Numbered from the stretch's first letter, positions 1-9,332 are shown. The stretch is DNA of 64,000 bases from Pseudarthrobacter raffinosi (GCF_023913735.1 NZ_JAMXBH010000001.1:186001-250000), one strand, 5' to 3'. Program-made: numbers and translations. Notes: a model not told the origin generated them from the letters alone.

Positions 1-577
1 CCTCGGCGAGGCTGTACGAGAGGCCGATCACCGCGGCGCGGCCGTCCTCGATTGCGGCCGAAATCACACGGGAGCTGTCCACCAGGCGCTTGGACGTCTG
101 CTTCACGTGCTCCACCACCATGTCGTTGATCTCGTGCTCGCCGTTCCGCATGGACGTCAAGACAGAAGGCGTGATGCGTTCCACCAGGTCCCGCATAAAG
201 CCCACCGGCATGTTGCCGGTGTCCACTGCGGACTTGGTGGCACTGACGGCGCCGCAGCTGTCATGTCCCAGCACCACGATCAGCGGCACCCCCAGCACAC
301 TGATGCTGTACTCGAGGGAGCCCAGGACGGCGTCGTCAATCACCTGGCCGGCGGTGCGCACCACAAAGGCGTCCCCCAGGCCGAGGTCGAAGATAATCTC
401 CGCGGCGAGCCGGGAGTCCGAGCAGCCGAAGATCACGGCAAACGGGTGCTGGTTTTCCACCAGCGACGACCGGCGGGACGCGTCCTGGTTCGGGTGCGAC
501 GATTCGCCGGCAACAAAGCGTTCGTTGCCTTCGCGCATGCGGCGCCAGGCAAGGGCAGGGGTCAGGTAGGTAGCCAC
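1..577 (-). CDS. Beta-class carbonic anhydrase (3' end outside window)
   Basis: Zinc enzyme for reversible hydration of CO2 to bicarbonate in the cytoplasm. About 192 residues are visible and the C-terminus lies beyond position 1. Zinc ligands and the Asp-Arg dyad are recognisable as CSDSR (Cys52, Asp54, Arg56) and GHDSCGAV (His105, Cys108), the standard beta-class layout. The GTG at 577 is the earliest possible start: the in-frame codon four positions upstream is the TAA that ends the preceding DUF4245 gene. The gap between the two genes is only 9 nt, which suggests co-transcription. There is no clear Shine-Dalgarno site, so translation may be coupled. Family assignment is firm; the physiological role (bicarbonate supply for carboxylases) is inferred. 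Confidence 0.93.
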   Translation of the reverse strand, partial: MATYLTPALAWRRMREGNERFVAGESSHPNQDASRRSSLVENQHPFAVIFGCSDSRLAAEIIFDLGLGDAFVVRTAGQVIDDAVLGSLEYSISVLGVPLIVVLGHDSCGAVSATKSAVDTGNMPVGFMRDLVERITPSVLTSMRNGEHEINDMVVEHVKQTSKRLVDSSRVISAAIEDGRAAVIGLSYSLAE

Positions 578-586
578 GGGCTTACT

Positions 587-1276
587 TTACGGGGCGGTGC
601 TGGCTGACGGTGAAACTGTGACGGCCGGGTTGGCGTCCATGGACTGTACGACGGCGGTGGCGAGTTCGGCGAATTCGTCCAGCTGAGCGCTTCCCGTCAG
701 GACAACGGTGGTTCCGCGGTAATTCAGCACCATGCTCTTCTCGCCTTTGCCGGTGTCACGCAGCTCCCAGTCCTGTCCGCCCGCCGCACGCGTTCCCGTC
801 ACGGGAGCGCTCTTGGTCTGCTGGACGAGCCAGGTGGGGTTGGACTGGCGGGTCTGGACTAGGCTGATGAAGGACTCGTTTGGTGTCAGGTAGCCAACTT
901 CCCACGTGGGAACGCCGCTGCCGCTGCCCGACTCCCATCGGGCGTAGTTGGACGTGAACGACTTGCCGGTGTCCGGTGTTACGGGTGTGAATCCCGCCAC
1001 ATCCGTGGCGTTCCGGGCCACTGCGCCGACGTCGATGTTCGGGCGGAATCCGTCGCTCTTGGGGAGGGGGTTCATCAGGATGATGGGCAGGAAGGCGGCG
1101 ATGCTGACCACCAGGGCAACGATCATGCCGATCACGGAGGCATTGGCGCGCTTCGCCGCGGCGGCCGGGATTACTGGGCGGACGGGGGCTGTTTCGGCAG
1201 TGCCTGCGCCGTCGCCGTTTGCTCCGGATTCGGAGGGGTCGGGCCCGGGGCTGGTCTTTTCCTGCTTTTCACTCAC
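587..1276 (-). CDS. DUF4245 family membrane-anchored protein
   Basis: About 229 residues: a charged, disordered N-terminus, one membrane segment (around ANASVIGMIVALVVSIAAFL), then an extracytoplasmic domain of the DUF4245 type known from actinobacteria. Function is unknown. The start is uncertain: I chose the GTG at 1276 (MSEKQEKTS). An in-frame ATG at 1294 and a TTG at 1306 also exist, but neither has a ribosome site, and a TATAGA box falls between the ATG and the GTG. It is followed after 9 nt by carbonic anhydrase on the same strand and is divergent from glpX. Confidence 0.8.
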   Translation of the reverse strand: MSEKQEKTSPGPDPSESGANGDGAGTAETAPVRPVIPAAAAKRANASVIGMIVALVVSIAAFLPIILMNPLPKSDGFRPNIDVGAVARNATDVAGFTPVTPDTGKSFTSNYARWESGSGSGVPTWEVGYLTPNESFISLVQTRQSNPTWLVQQTKSAPVTGTRAAGGQDWELRDTGKGEKSMVLNYRGTTVVLTGSAQLDEFAELATAVVQSMDANPAVTVSPSASTAP

Positions 1277-1471
1277 CCCTCTATAGTCGCCCATGTTTAC
1301 GCGCAACTCACAGTCGGGGGAGGGCGGGGGACTCCGGGCCCATGTTGCAGGACTGCGTCATGCCACGCCCCGACGGCGCCGCCACGACTATGATCAGTAC
1401 CAGAGGAATCACCGCACCGGCTGAATCCGGCCGCGCGGGTCCAATGATCGCCACTCGAAGAAGAGGTTCAC

Positions 1472-2509
1472 GTGTCACCAGCGCCTATGACCCAGCAGTA
1501 CTCTACGATTTCCCCCTCCCTGGCCGTGGGCATCGACGAGCCAGACCGCAACCTCGCCCTTGAGCTTGTCCGCGTCACCGAGGCCGCGGCCATCGCCGGC
1601 GGCCACTGGGTTGGTTTCGGCGACAAGAACAAGGCGGACGGCGCGGCCGTTGACGCCATGCGCTCCTTCCTTCACACGGTCCACTTCAACGGCGTTGTGG
1701 TCATCGGCGAAGGCGAAAAAGACGAAGCCCCCATGCTGTTCAACGGCGAACACGTTGGCGACGGCACCGGTCCTGAGTGCGACGTTGCCGTGGACCCGAT
1801 CGACGGCACCCGCCTGGCCGCCCTCGGCATCAACAACGCGCTGGCAGTCCTCGCCGTGGCTGAGCGCGGCTCCATGTTCGATCCGTCCGCGGTGTTCTAC
1901 ATGGAAAAGCTCGTCACGGGGCCGGAAGCCGCCGACATGGTGGACCTCCGCCTGCCGGTCAAGCAGAACCTGCACCTGATCGCCAAGGCAAAGGGCGTGA
2001 AGGTCAACCAGCTCAACGTCATGATCCTTGACCGCGACCGCCATCGCCCCCTGGTCGAAGAGATCCGCGAAGCCGGTGCGCGCACCAAGTTCATCATGGA
2101 CGGTGACGTCGCCGGGGCAATCGCCGCAGCCCGCTCCGGCACCGGCGTCGACGCCCTCATGGGTATCGGCGGCACGCCGGAAGGCATCGTTGCTGCCTGC
2201 GCCATCAAGTCACTCGGCGGCGTCATCCAGGGCCGCCTGTGGCCCACGAGCGACGACGAGAAGCAGAAGGCCATCGACGCTGGCCACGACCTGGACCGCG
2301 TGCTGTCCACCAACGATCTCGTGTCCAGCGACAACTGCTACTTCGCGGCCACCGGCATCACCGACGGCGACCTCCTCCGGGGCGTTCGCTACTCCAAGGA
2401 CAAGGTCCTGACGCAGTCCATCGTGATGCGTTCAAAGTCCGGCACCATCCGCTTCGTTGATGGTGAGCACCAGGCCAGCAAGTGGGAAGGCTACGCCCGC
2501 AAGAACTAG
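1472..2509 (+). CDS. glpX: Fructose-1,6-bisphosphatase class II
   Basis: 345 residues. Hydrolyses fructose 1,6-bisphosphate to fructose 6-phosphate, the committed gluconeogenic step; class II is the usual actinobacterial enzyme. Metal-site motifs are visible: GEGEKDEAPML and DPIDGTRL, followed by the GIGGTPEG segment. The GTG start at 1472 has AAGAGG at 1461-1466 with 5 nt spacing; an ATG five codons further in is a less likely start. A TATGAT box at about 1389 could be the -10 of its promoter. The gene is monocistronic, and a long inverted repeat follows 25 bp after the stop. Confidence 0.96.
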   Translation: MSPAPMTQQYSTISPSLAVGIDEPDRNLALELVRVTEAAAIAGGHWVGFGDKNKADGAAVDAMRSFLHTVHFNGVVVIGEGEKDEAPMLFNGEHVGDGTGPECDVAVDPIDGTRLAALGINNALAVLAVAERGSMFDPSAVFYMEKLVTGPEAADMVDLRLPVKQNLHLIAKAKGVKVNQLNVMILDRDRHRPLVEEIREAGARTKFIMDGDVAGAIAAARSGTGVDALMGIGGTPEGIVAACAIKSLGGVIQGRLWPTSDDEKQKAIDAGHDLDRVLSTNDLVSSDNCYFAATGITDGDLLRGVRYSKDKVLTQSIVMRSKSGTIRFVDGEHQASKWEGYARKN

Positions 2510-2534
2510 CAGGTTCTTCACCCCGCGTACCCTG

Positions 2535-2595
2535 CGCGAACTGGCAGCTAATGACCCCAAATTCCTGATTTGGCGTCATCAGCTGCCAGTTCGCG
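2535..2595. repeat. REP-like 61-bp near-perfect inverted repeat (type A, copy 1)
   Basis: Two 28-nt arms (2535-2562 and 2568-2595) match with only two mismatches around a 5-nt centre. The arm begins CGCGAACTGGCAGCT and ends CCCCAAAT. It would fold into a very stable hairpin and may also terminate glpX. A related copy lies at 3498-3557 on the other side of the DUF559 pseudogene. Confidence 0.88.
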
Positions 2596-2660
2596 TTTCA
2601 GCAGGTAACTCAGCCTGTGGATAACGCAAACCGCAGGCCGGAATCGGTCCACAATGGAGC

Positions 2661-3513
2661 ATGACCCGGACGCCCATGCCTCCTCAGCTCCCGCACGGAT
2701 CATTTCTTGTTGCCGATGTAGAGGTCCTGGGCCTCACTCGGAGACAGCTGAGGCCGCCTTGACCCCAGTTGCGTCCTGACGCACTCCACCAGCGCGCGAA
2801 TTTGCGGAGTATGCCTCCCGGCTTGGCTGGAGCAGGACTGGAGGATCCACATAGCCCGTCCTGCAGACGGCTGCAAGCCGCGCCGCAGGAACGTTGTGGG
2901 TCACCAGTTGTCGTTCAAACCCGGCGAGGTCATATCGTTCGACGGCGTTCGGCTCACGTCACCGGCTCGTACCTGGCCACCATGCTGGACCTCAACGATC
3001 TTGTCGCGGCCGGTGACTCCATTGTCGTCAGCCATGGAGATGACTTCCCGATGCCACGGAAGCCGCTGGCAACTGTTGCCGACCTGAGGCACATTGTGGG
3101 TCAGTATCCGGGAATGCGCGGGGTGAAAACGGCGAGGTTAGCCTTGGATCTGATCAGGGTGGGGGCGGACTCGGCACCCGAAAGCTTGATGCGGCTGGCA
3201 CTGGTACAGGCCGGACTTCCCGAACCGACATTGAATGCTGTGCTCCGCAACGGGCTGGGTCACCCTGTGGTCTGGCCGGATGCTGCCTACCCGGAGTATC
3301 GGATCGCACTGCAATATGACGGCGCCCACCACCGTGATCCTGACCAGTACCGCCGCGATATCAAGCGGCAGGGCCTGACTGAAGATGGGCTGGCGAGAAA
3401 TCCGTGTCCAGAAGAGTGATCTGGAAGGGGATCGGCCCTTCGTCGTCAAAAAAGTGCGGGCGGTCCTGAGCGGTTCGTCGGCCCTCACCGGGTGGGAACG
3501 AACTGGCAGTTGA
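2661..3513 (+). pseudogene. Decayed DUF559/Vsr-like endonuclease-domain protein
   Basis: Readable only by changing frame. The ATG at 2661 opens MTRTPMPPQLPHGSFLVADV but meets TGA at 2760-2762. From about 2790 to 2975 the sense lies in another frame (PARLEQDWRI-like text, then VGHQLSFKPGEVISFDGVRL). From 2975 to about 3388 it returns to the first frame (LDLNDLVAAGDSIVVSHG, later YDGAHHRDPDQYRRDI). A 2-nt loss near 3388 throws it out again, and the proper tail GWREIRVQKSDL runs to TGA at 3511-3513. This is the architecture of the large actinobacterial family with an N-terminal AbiEi-like region and a C-terminal DUF559 nuclease-like domain. At least three lesions make sequencing error unlikely. 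Its 3' end lies inside a palindromic repeat. Confidence 0.85.
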
Positions 3514-3557
3514 TGACCCCAAACAGCGGATTTGAGTGTATTAGCTGCCAGTTCGCG
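3498..3557. repeat. REP-like inverted repeat (type A, copy 2)
   Basis: Left arm ACGAACTGGCAGTTGATGACC continues to CCAAA; right arm TTTGAGTGTATTAGCTGCCAG continues to TTCGCG. It is the same element as 2535-2595 but more diverged in the inner half. The stop of the DUF559 pseudogene (TGA, 3511-3513) lies inside the left arm. It sits between convergent genes. Confidence 0.85.
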
Positions 3558-3565
3558 CGGGGGTG

Positions 3566-3589
3566 AGGGGCTTAAGTGTCCGTTCGCGC
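3566..3589. repeat. REP-like element type B (AGGGGCTTAAGTGTCC core) at femAB 3' end
   Basis: The 24-nt word beginning AGGGGCTTAAGTGTCC and ending GTTCGCGC recurs exactly at 42032-42055, and its core recurs three times in inverse orientation at 41611-41706. The TTA at 3572-3574 is the reverse complement of the stop codon of the FemAB-like gene, so the element encodes that protein's last residues ARTDT. Confidence 0.85.
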
Positions 3590-4546
3590 CGGGCGCGCGG
3601 AGGGGGAGCGGAGGGCGCGAAGCTTGTCGCGCAGCTTGCGGGCCAGCTGGTACGCGTTGTACCGGAGCTTTTGAACCGGGAGGTCCCAGGTGCCGGGGTA
3701 CGCCACCTCGCGGCCGCCGAAGGACTTCTTGAACGCGGTGAAACCTGCCCATTTGTGGCTGGGCTGGTCCGCGGGCGCGACACCCCACAGGTCCACGTGT
3801 TTCAGGCCGCGGTCCTTGGCATCTGCCATCAGGGTCACCAGGAGCGGGATGCCCGCGCTGAGCTTGCGGTGCGTATCATCCAGGGCTGCGTGGGCATAAG
3901 TCCGGGTGTCCGCGGAATCGTAGGCCAAGGCCGCTGCGATGGGACCGCCGTGCAGTTCGGCGATGAACAGCGTCGCAGCGCCTGCCGGCATGAGGGAGGC
4001 CGCCACCTGCGTCAGGTACGCGTCGCTCTGCGGCTTGAACCCGTTCCGCCGAGATGTCATGTGCAGGAAGTTCAGCAGGATCCTGATGTCGTCCGGGTCC
4101 TGCGACGCCCGGAACGTGACGCCCTTCTTGTGGATATTCCGGTAGAGGTTCCGGTTCACGGGCTTCATCGCGGCGAGGACATCCTTGAAGTCACCTTCGA
4201 GGTCCACGATCCAGCTGAGTTCAGGCTGCTGGTTCACGGGTGCCGGCTGCAAGCCGCGCAGGCTGAGCTCCGCGGCGGCCGGCATCTCAAGCCCGGCGGA
4301 CACCGGCTCAATCCGGACAAACACAGCGCCGCACGATCTGGCCGTTCCCACCAGGGCGGCCAGGGCGGCGTCGAACGCCTCCGCGGAGGATGCCACCGGC
4401 CCATAGGGGGCGTAGAGGACCTTTCCGGCCGGGTTTTTCTCCTCGACGGCCAGGAAGCTCCAGCCCGGGCCGGACTGCTGATGGACTGTGCGGCCAAGCG
4501 ACGACTGGACATCCGCCCAGGCAGGCGTCTGCAGGAAGAATTCCAC
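3572..4546 (-). CDS. FemAB/FemX-like peptidyltransferase
   Basis: 324 residues. Members of this GNAT-fold family add amino acids from aminoacyl-tRNA to the peptidoglycan stem peptide to build the interpeptide bridge; Arthrobacter walls carry such bridges. The sequence shows the family's N-terminal AWADVQSSLG start, central NRNLYRNIHKKGV and the C-terminal GVAPADQPSHKWAGFTAFKKSFGG segment characteristic of Fem proteins. The GTG at 4546 follows the manA stop by 3 nt, so the two form an operon. The last residues ARTDT and the stop come from a dispersed repeat, so the native C-terminus was probably replaced. The substrate is not deducible. Confidence 0.85.
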   Translation of the reverse strand: MEFFLQTPAWADVQSSLGRTVHQQSGPGWSFLAVEEKNPAGKVLYAPYGPVASSAEAFDAALAALVGTARSCGAVFVRIEPVSAGLEMPAAAELSLRGLQPAPVNQQPELSWIVDLEGDFKDVLAAMKPVNRNLYRNIHKKGVTFRASQDPDDIRILLNFLHMTSRRNGFKPQSDAYLTQVAASLMPAGAATLFIAELHGGPIAAALAYDSADTRTYAHAALDDTHRKLSAGIPLLVTLMADAKDRGLKHVDLWGVAPADQPSHKWAGFTAFKKSFGGREVAYPGTWDLPVQKLRYNAYQLARKLRDKLRALRSPSARPARTDT

Positions 4547-4549
4547 GGC

Positions 4550-5800
4550 TCAGGCCTTCAGGGATGTGGTCACGGCGAAGGCAACGGCAGGGGACTCGGC
4601 ACCGGCCACCGGGTGGACATTGACCGGTGCTTCCGCGGCGGGAAGGAAAGCGCTCCCCCCGTGGGCCAGCTGCAGGTCGCCCTTGGGCGAATCGAGATAC
4701 ACCGATCCGGCAACGACAATAACGACGACGGCACCCGCCTGGGCCAGCGGCACCGGCTCCGCGCCGGGTGCCAGTTCGATCCGCTGAAGCTGGAACTCCC
4801 GGAAGGGCGGCTGGTAGAGCTCCTGGCCAAGGCCGGACACTTCCGGCGTGAGCATGGGGACTGCCACCGGCTGGAATTCGATGGTCCGCAGCAGCTCGGG
4901 CACATCGATGTATTTCGGCGTCAGCCCGCCGCGGAGCACGTTGTCCGAGGACGCCATGACTTCAACACCCAACCCATGCAGGTAGGCATGCACGTTGCCC
5001 GCGGGGAGGTAGACGGCCTCGCCGGGGGCCAGCGAAATCCTGTTCAGCAGCAGCGAAATCAGCACACCGGGATCACCCGGGTACTTCTCGTTGAGGCTGA
5101 TGACCGTGGACAGTTCTGCCTGGTACGGTGCCAGCGGAGCGCCGGAGATCAGGGCGGCCGCCACCATCGCTGTCGTGCGGGAGACGTCTTCGCCGCCCTT
5201 GATCAGCCGCTCGAAGGCAGTCCTGAGGCCGGCACCCTCGTCCGGGTTGTCCAGGACCTCGAGCAGCTCCACCAGCAGGGGCGGGATCCCGGTTTCCACC
5301 AGGTCGAAGCAGGCGGCAAGGTGGAGCAGAATCTTCCGGGTTGCTGCCGGAGAACGGAACCCGCACAGCGCTTCGAACGGTGTCAGCGCGAAGATCATTT
5401 CGGGCTTGTGGTTGTCATCGCGGTAGTTGCGGTGCGTGGCATCGGGCGCAATGCCTTCAGCATTTTCCCGGGCGAATCCGGCTTTGGCCTGGTCGATGCT
5501 GGGATGGACCTGGAGGGACAACGGCAGCGCGGCAGCAAGGATCTTGGTCAGGAACGGGAGCCGCGGGCCAAACTCGGCCACAGATTCGCTGCCCAGGAAA
5601 TGGTTCGGATCTTCGGCGATCAAGGCGTCCAGCGGTGCCACGGAGCCGTCCACCCGGCGGGCCATTGAAGGGGCGCCGGGGTGGGCGCCGATCCAGAGTT
5701 CGGCTTCGGGACGACCGGACTCGGGGCGTCCCAGCAGCCCGGCGATAGCGGTTGTGGATCCCCAGGCGTAGTCGCGGAGGACGTTTTCAATTTCGTACAC
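4550..5800 (-). CDS. manA: Mannose-6-phosphate isomerase, class I
   Basis: Zinc enzyme interconverting fructose 6-phosphate and mannose 6-phosphate, feeding GDP-mannose and polyprenyl-phosphomannose used by mannosyltransferases such as the one at 25.6-27.3 kb. 416 residues from the GTG at 5800 (MYEIENVLRDYAWGS, the usual N-terminus); a longer frame reaches 5848 but lacks homology. Zinc-site regions are QVHPSIDQAK, DNHKPEM and the C-terminal LPAGNVHAYLHGLGVEVM. It is upstream of the FemAB-like gene with a 3-nt gap. In mycobacteria manA lies near the whiB2 cluster, so its place here, 6 kb away, is a rearranged version of that neighbourhood. Confidence 0.94.
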   Translation of the reverse strand: MYEIENVLRDYAWGSTTAIAGLLGRPESGRPEAELWIGAHPGAPSMARRVDGSVAPLDALIAEDPNHFLGSESVAEFGPRLPFLTKILAAALPLSLQVHPSIDQAKAGFARENAEGIAPDATHRNYRDDNHKPEMIFALTPFEALCGFRSPAATRKILLHLAACFDLVETGIPPLLVELLEVLDNPDEGAGLRTAFERLIKGGEDVSRTTAMVAAALISGAPLAPYQAELSTVISLNEKYPGDPGVLISLLLNRISLAPGEAVYLPAGNVHAYLHGLGVEVMASSDNVLRGGLTPKYIDVPELLRTIEFQPVAVPMLTPEVSGLGQELYQPPFREFQLQRIELAPGAEPVPLAQAGAVVVIVVAGSVYLDSPKGDLQLAHGGSAFLPAAEAPVNVHPVAGAESPAVAFAVTTSLKA

Positions 5801-5887
5801 AGCCGGTATCCATTCTTGGTCTTCAGGTCTACGTAGTCTTGCAGTCACGTGCTGCGGCCGGGTTTTCCAGGCGACGGCCCAGCGGGC

Positions 5888-7537
5888 CTAGAGCGGCGCG
5901 CATTGGCCGTTGGTGGCCACGAGTTCACGCAGCGCCTGTTCGTTGCCTTCGCGTTTGAGCTGGTTCAGCATCGCCTCGGTGATCGGCTCGCCGTCGGGCG
6001 TTGTGGTCACCGGCGTGAAGTCCGACGACGGCGGGGCAGTCTGCGCGCGGACTCCCCCGGCTGCCAGGAACGCAGCCGTGGGCAGTTGCGAGGACGCCTG
6101 CAGCCGTCCGCCGGCCGCGGCGGGCTGCAAGATGCCGTCGACCGGCGTGGCAGCCTGGGGCTGCCCCGACGCGGAGGCCAGGAGCTGGTCCACCTTCTCG
6201 TGGATGATGTCAAAGTCGGGCACGGTGGAGAAGGATGCGTCAAAATCAGGTGGCCCGATGGTCAGCCGTTTGACTTCCTGGCCTTTGGCCTTCATGGCGA
6301 GATCCACGAAACTGCCCAGCTGGGAGGAGGAGATGTTGGAATCCACCACTTTGGTGCCTGCGCTGGCGATGTCCTCGAATTTGGACACCAGCGTGGCCGG
6401 ATCCAGCTGTTTGAGCATGGCCTGTTGGACACACTGCTGACGCTGGATCCGGGCGTAGTCGTCGACGAATTCGCGCGAGCGTCCGTACCAAAGTGCGCGG
6501 TCGCCATCGAGTGTTTGTTCACCGGCGGGAATCCAGCCCAAGGGCATGCCATGAGTGCGGGTAACCTCGTCGAAGTAGCCGCTCATCGGAACCCAGCCGC
6601 CGGCCTTGATTCGGATCCCGCCCATGGCGTCAATCAGCTTGGCGAAGCCCTCCATGTCAACCAGGACGTAGGCCTGGACCGTGATTCCGAGGGTTCCCGA
6701 TACCGCCTCAAGGGTGGCCTGCGCACCGGGGTCCGCTACACCCGGATACAGGTCCGCGTGCTCGTTGGTCACTTCGGTGTTGATGGCGTTGATGAGGCAC
6801 GCGTCGCCGCAGTCGTAGCCGTCCGGGTAGATCTCCCGCATGGGCGAGCCTTCGCTGAACTGGGCGTTCTGCAGGTTGCGTGGCACGGAGATGATGGCTG
6901 TCTGGCCGGTCTTTGCGTCCACGCTGAGTACGGACAGGCTGTCCGGGCGCCTGCCTGTACGGTCGTCGCCGGCGTCACCGCCCATCATCAGGAAGTTGTA
7001 GCGGCCGTCGACGGGATCGATCTCTGGTCCCCCCGCGAAGATGCTGCCGATGGCGTTGCGGCTCACGTTCAGCAGGTACGCGGCATACCCAAGGGTGCCG
7101 CTGCTCAGGACCAGGGCCAGGACCAGGGCAATGCCGACGGCGGGACGCGCCGCCGGTGCCAGCAGCACGGGGCGGATCAGCCGGAGGGTGTTGATGAACA
7201 GGAACGCCCATCCGAGCGCCAGGGCCACCAGGACGAGGATGATCACCAGCGAGGCAAACTGATTGGTGAGGATGTTGATCAGGAGCGACCGGTTCACGGC
7301 CAGCAGCAGCAGGGTGACCGCCAGCAAAGCCCAGGCGGTCAGGGTGACGCGCAGGGCAATACGGCCGAGCTTGCGGTCGCCGGCCACAATCTGGGCGCTG
7401 CCGGGCACCAGAAGGGTCATCAGGACCAGGGCAAAGCCCCGTTTGGTCCGGACGGGGGCTGAGGCGCTGGTCGGATACCGGACGGGATCAGTCATGACCT
7501 TGCCGGTTGCTGGCTGCTGCGGTTCGCTTCTGGACAT
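5888..7537 (-). CDS. LytR-CpsA-Psr (LCP) family cell-wall ligase
   Basis: 549 residues. LCP proteins transfer polyprenyl-pyrophosphate-linked glycopolymers to peptidoglycan outside the membrane. About four hydrophobic segments fill the first ~190 residues (for example FALVLMTLLVPGSAQIVAG and IALRVTLTAWALLAVTLLLL). The LCP domain follows: FLMMGGDAGDDRTGRRPDSL, IISVPRNLQN and YGRSREFVDDYARIQRQQ, with the catalytic-core Asp and Arg residues of the family. A low-complexity tail ends the protein. The ATG at 7537 has AAGGA 7 nt upstream and lies 10 nt after the purE stop, so it may be transcribed with purKE. Confidence 0.92.
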   Translation of the reverse strand: MSRSEPQQPATGKVMTDPVRYPTSASAPVRTKRGFALVLMTLLVPGSAQIVAGDRKLGRIALRVTLTAWALLAVTLLLLAVNRSLLINILTNQFASLVIILVLVALALGWAFLFINTLRLIRPVLLAPAARPAVGIALVLALVLSSGTLGYAAYLLNVSRNAIGSIFAGGPEIDPVDGRYNFLMMGGDAGDDRTGRRPDSLSVLSVDAKTGQTAIISVPRNLQNAQFSEGSPMREIYPDGYDCGDACLINAINTEVTNEHADLYPGVADPGAQATLEAVSGTLGITVQAYVLVDMEGFAKLIDAMGGIRIKAGGWVPMSGYFDEVTRTHGMPLGWIPAGEQTLDGDRALWYGRSREFVDDYARIQRQQCVQQAMLKQLDPATLVSKFEDIASAGTKVVDSNISSSQLGSFVDLAMKAKGQEVKRLTIGPPDFDASFSTVPDFDIIHEKVDQLLASASGQPQAATPVDGILQPAAAGGRLQASSQLPTAAFLAAGGVRAQTAPPSSDFTPVTTTPDGEPITEAMLNQLKREGNEQALRELVATNGQCAPL

Positions 7538-7547
7538 GTCCGGTTCC

Positions 7548-8126
7548 TTAACGGCTGCCCCGGAGAACACCATTGCCGTCGGCGAAGACTTCGCTGACTT
7601 TCTGCCTGAGGTTGGCTCCCTTGCGGGTGGCGACGTCGTTGAGTTCCTGGGCGAAGTCCAGGAGGTCGGCACGGAGCGTGGCTGCCAGTTCGTCCGTGCC
7701 CGACGCGAGGATCCGGACTGCTAGCAGGCCTGCGTTCCGGGCACCGGCAATGGACACGGTGGCTACGGGAACGCCGGCAGGCATTTGCACGATGGAGAGG
7801 AGGGAATCCATGCCGTCCAGGGTCTTAAGCGGGACCGGGACGCCAATAACGGGCAAGGGAGTCACACTTGCCAGCATGCCGGGAAGGTGGGCAGCTCCGC
7901 CGGCGCCCGCGATGATGACGCGCAGCCCGCGTTCGTGGGCGGTCTGGCCGTACCGGATCATTTCGGTGGGCATCCGGTGTGCGGAGACCACATCGGCTTC
8001 AAAGGGGATGCCGAACTCAGCCAATGCATCCGCGGCGGCCTCCATGACCGGCCAATCCGAGTCTGAGCCCATGACCAGCCCAACGATGGGACGGGGGACG
8101 GTGCCGGTGGTGGTTTCGGTGGTCAT
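7548..8126 (-). CDS. purE: N5-carboxyaminoimidazole ribonucleotide mutase
   Basis: Class I PurE, 192 residues, converts N5-CAIR to CAIR in purine synthesis, using the product of PurK. The CAIR-binding motifs [15 protein letters not shown] and [12 protein letters not shown] are intact. The start codon overlaps the purK stop by 4 nt (ATGA), so the two are translationally coupled. The last ~20 residues are a variable tail. Confidence 0.96.
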   Translation of the reverse strand: MTTETTTGTVPRPIVGLVMGSDSDWPVMEAAADALAEFGIPFEADVVSAHRMPTEMIRYGQTAHERGLRVIIAGAGGAAHLPGMLASVTPLPVIGVPVPLKTLDGMDSLLSIVQMPAGVPVATVSIAGARNAGLLAVRILASGTDELAATLRADLLDFAQELNDVATRKGANLRQKVSEVFADGNGVLRGSR

Positions 8127-9319
8127 GCGTTCTCCTCGGAAATCCGTGCTGATTCTTCGGTGGGAACCCGGCCGTCGCGGATGATGGCCGCCACCCGGGT
8201 TGCGCGTTGCCGGACCGAGTCCACATCATCCGTGGAGGTCCCTACGAGGTTGACATGGCCAATCTTGCGTCCCGGACGCACTGATTTTCCGTAGCAGTGG
8301 ACCTTGGCGGCCGGCTCGCTGGCGAGGGCGGCCGGGTAGGCGGAAAACAGATCCTGGTTGTCGCCGCCCAGGAAGTTTTTCATGACCACTACCGGGCCCA
8401 GGATGTCGGTGGCACCCAGCGGCAGGTCCAGGACCGCCCGCAGGTGCTGCTCAAACTGGCTGGTAACCGAACCGTCCTGGGTCCAGTGCCCGGTGTTGTG
8501 GGGGCGCATCGCGAGTTCGTTGATCAGGAAGCCGACGCCGGAGCCCGGTGTTTCAAAGAGTTCCGCCGCCATGACTCCGGTGACGCCCAGTTCCGTGGCG
8601 ACGCGCAGTGCCGCGTCTTCCGCAGCCGCGGCGACCTCGCGGGGGATGTCCAGGGCAGGGGCGATGACTTCGTCGCAGACGCCGTCCACCTGGATAGTGT
8701 GCACCACCGGCCAGGCTCTCGCTTCGCCGCCCGGGGTCCGCGCCACCAGCGCGGACAGTTCGCGGCTGAACTCAACTTTGGCTTCGGCGAGGAGCGGGCT
8801 CATGGCCTCGAACCACGGAGCAGCCTCTTCGGCGGCCTCGGCGGAGTCGATGATCCGCACGCCCTTTCCGTCGTAGCCGCCGCGGGGCATCTTGAGGACA
8901 ACCGGCCAACCCGTTTCTTCGCCGAAGTCCACGAGCGCGGCGACGTCAGCGACAGCAGCCCAGATGGGGTTTGGGAGCCCAAGGCTGTCGATGGCAGCCC
9001 TCATCACCAGTTTGTCCTGGGCATTAAGCAGGGCGTCCGGACCGGGCTGGACATTCACGCCGGCGGCCAAAAGCGCGCGGAGGTGGTCCGTGGGGACGTG
9101 TTCGTGGTCGAACGTCATGACATCCAGGCCGGCCGCGAAGTCGAGGAGAGTCTGGAGGTCCTTGTAGTCACCCACCGGTGAAGTGGACACAGCAGACACG
9201 GCTGAAACGTCCTCAGCCTCAGCCAGGACACGGAGTTCAAAGCCAAGGGCGGTAGCGGCCGGAGCCATCATGCGCGCGAGTTGGCCGCCGCCAACTACGC
9301 CGATTACTGGAAAAGTCAC
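8123..9319 (-). CDS. purK: 5-(carboxyamino)imidazole ribonucleotide synthase
   Basis: ATP-grasp enzyme (398 residues) that carboxylates AIR with bicarbonate and ATP to N5-CAIR. It opens with the PurK signature [18 protein letters not shown] and has [13 protein letters not shown] in the ATP-grasp lid and [17 protein letters not shown] near the metal site. The GTG at 9319 lies 7 nt after a TAGGCT box, which suggests a leaderless mRNA; no Shine-Dalgarno site is present. First gene of purK-purE(-LCP). Confidence 0.96.
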   Translation of the reverse strand: MTFPVIGVVGGGQLARMMAPAATALGFELRVLAEAEDVSAVSAVSTSPVGDYKDLQTLLDFAAGLDVMTFDHEHVPTDHLRALLAAGVNVQPGPDALLNAQDKLVMRAAIDSLGLPNPIWAAVADVAALVDFGEETGWPVVLKMPRGGYDGKGVRIIDSAEAAEEAAPWFEAMSPLLAEAKVEFSRELSALVARTPGGEARAWPVVHTIQVDGVCDEVIAPALDIPREVAAAAEDAALRVATELGVTGVMAAELFETPGSGVGFLINELAMRPHNTGHWTQDGSVTSQFEQHLRAVLDLPLGATDILGPVVVMKNFLGGDNQDLFSAYPAALASEPAAKVHCYGKSVRPGRKIGHVNLVGTSTDDVDSVRQRATRVAAIIRDGRVPTEESARISEENA

Positions 9320-9326
9320 ATATGCC

Positions 9327-9332
9327 AGCCTA
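9327..9332 (-). promoter_or_regulatory. -10 box of purK, leaderless geometry
   Basis: TAGGCT on the minus strand ends 7 nt before the purK GTG, so the predicted transcript starts at or next to the start codon. No convincing -35. Confidence 0.5.

Noticed and set aside
3563..7462. Long plus-strand open frames (up to ~700 codons) opposite manA, femAB and LCP
   Set aside because: They are antisense shadows caused by high GC. The minus-strand proteins have clear families and motifs, while the plus-strand translations are Gly/Arg/His-rich without homology.
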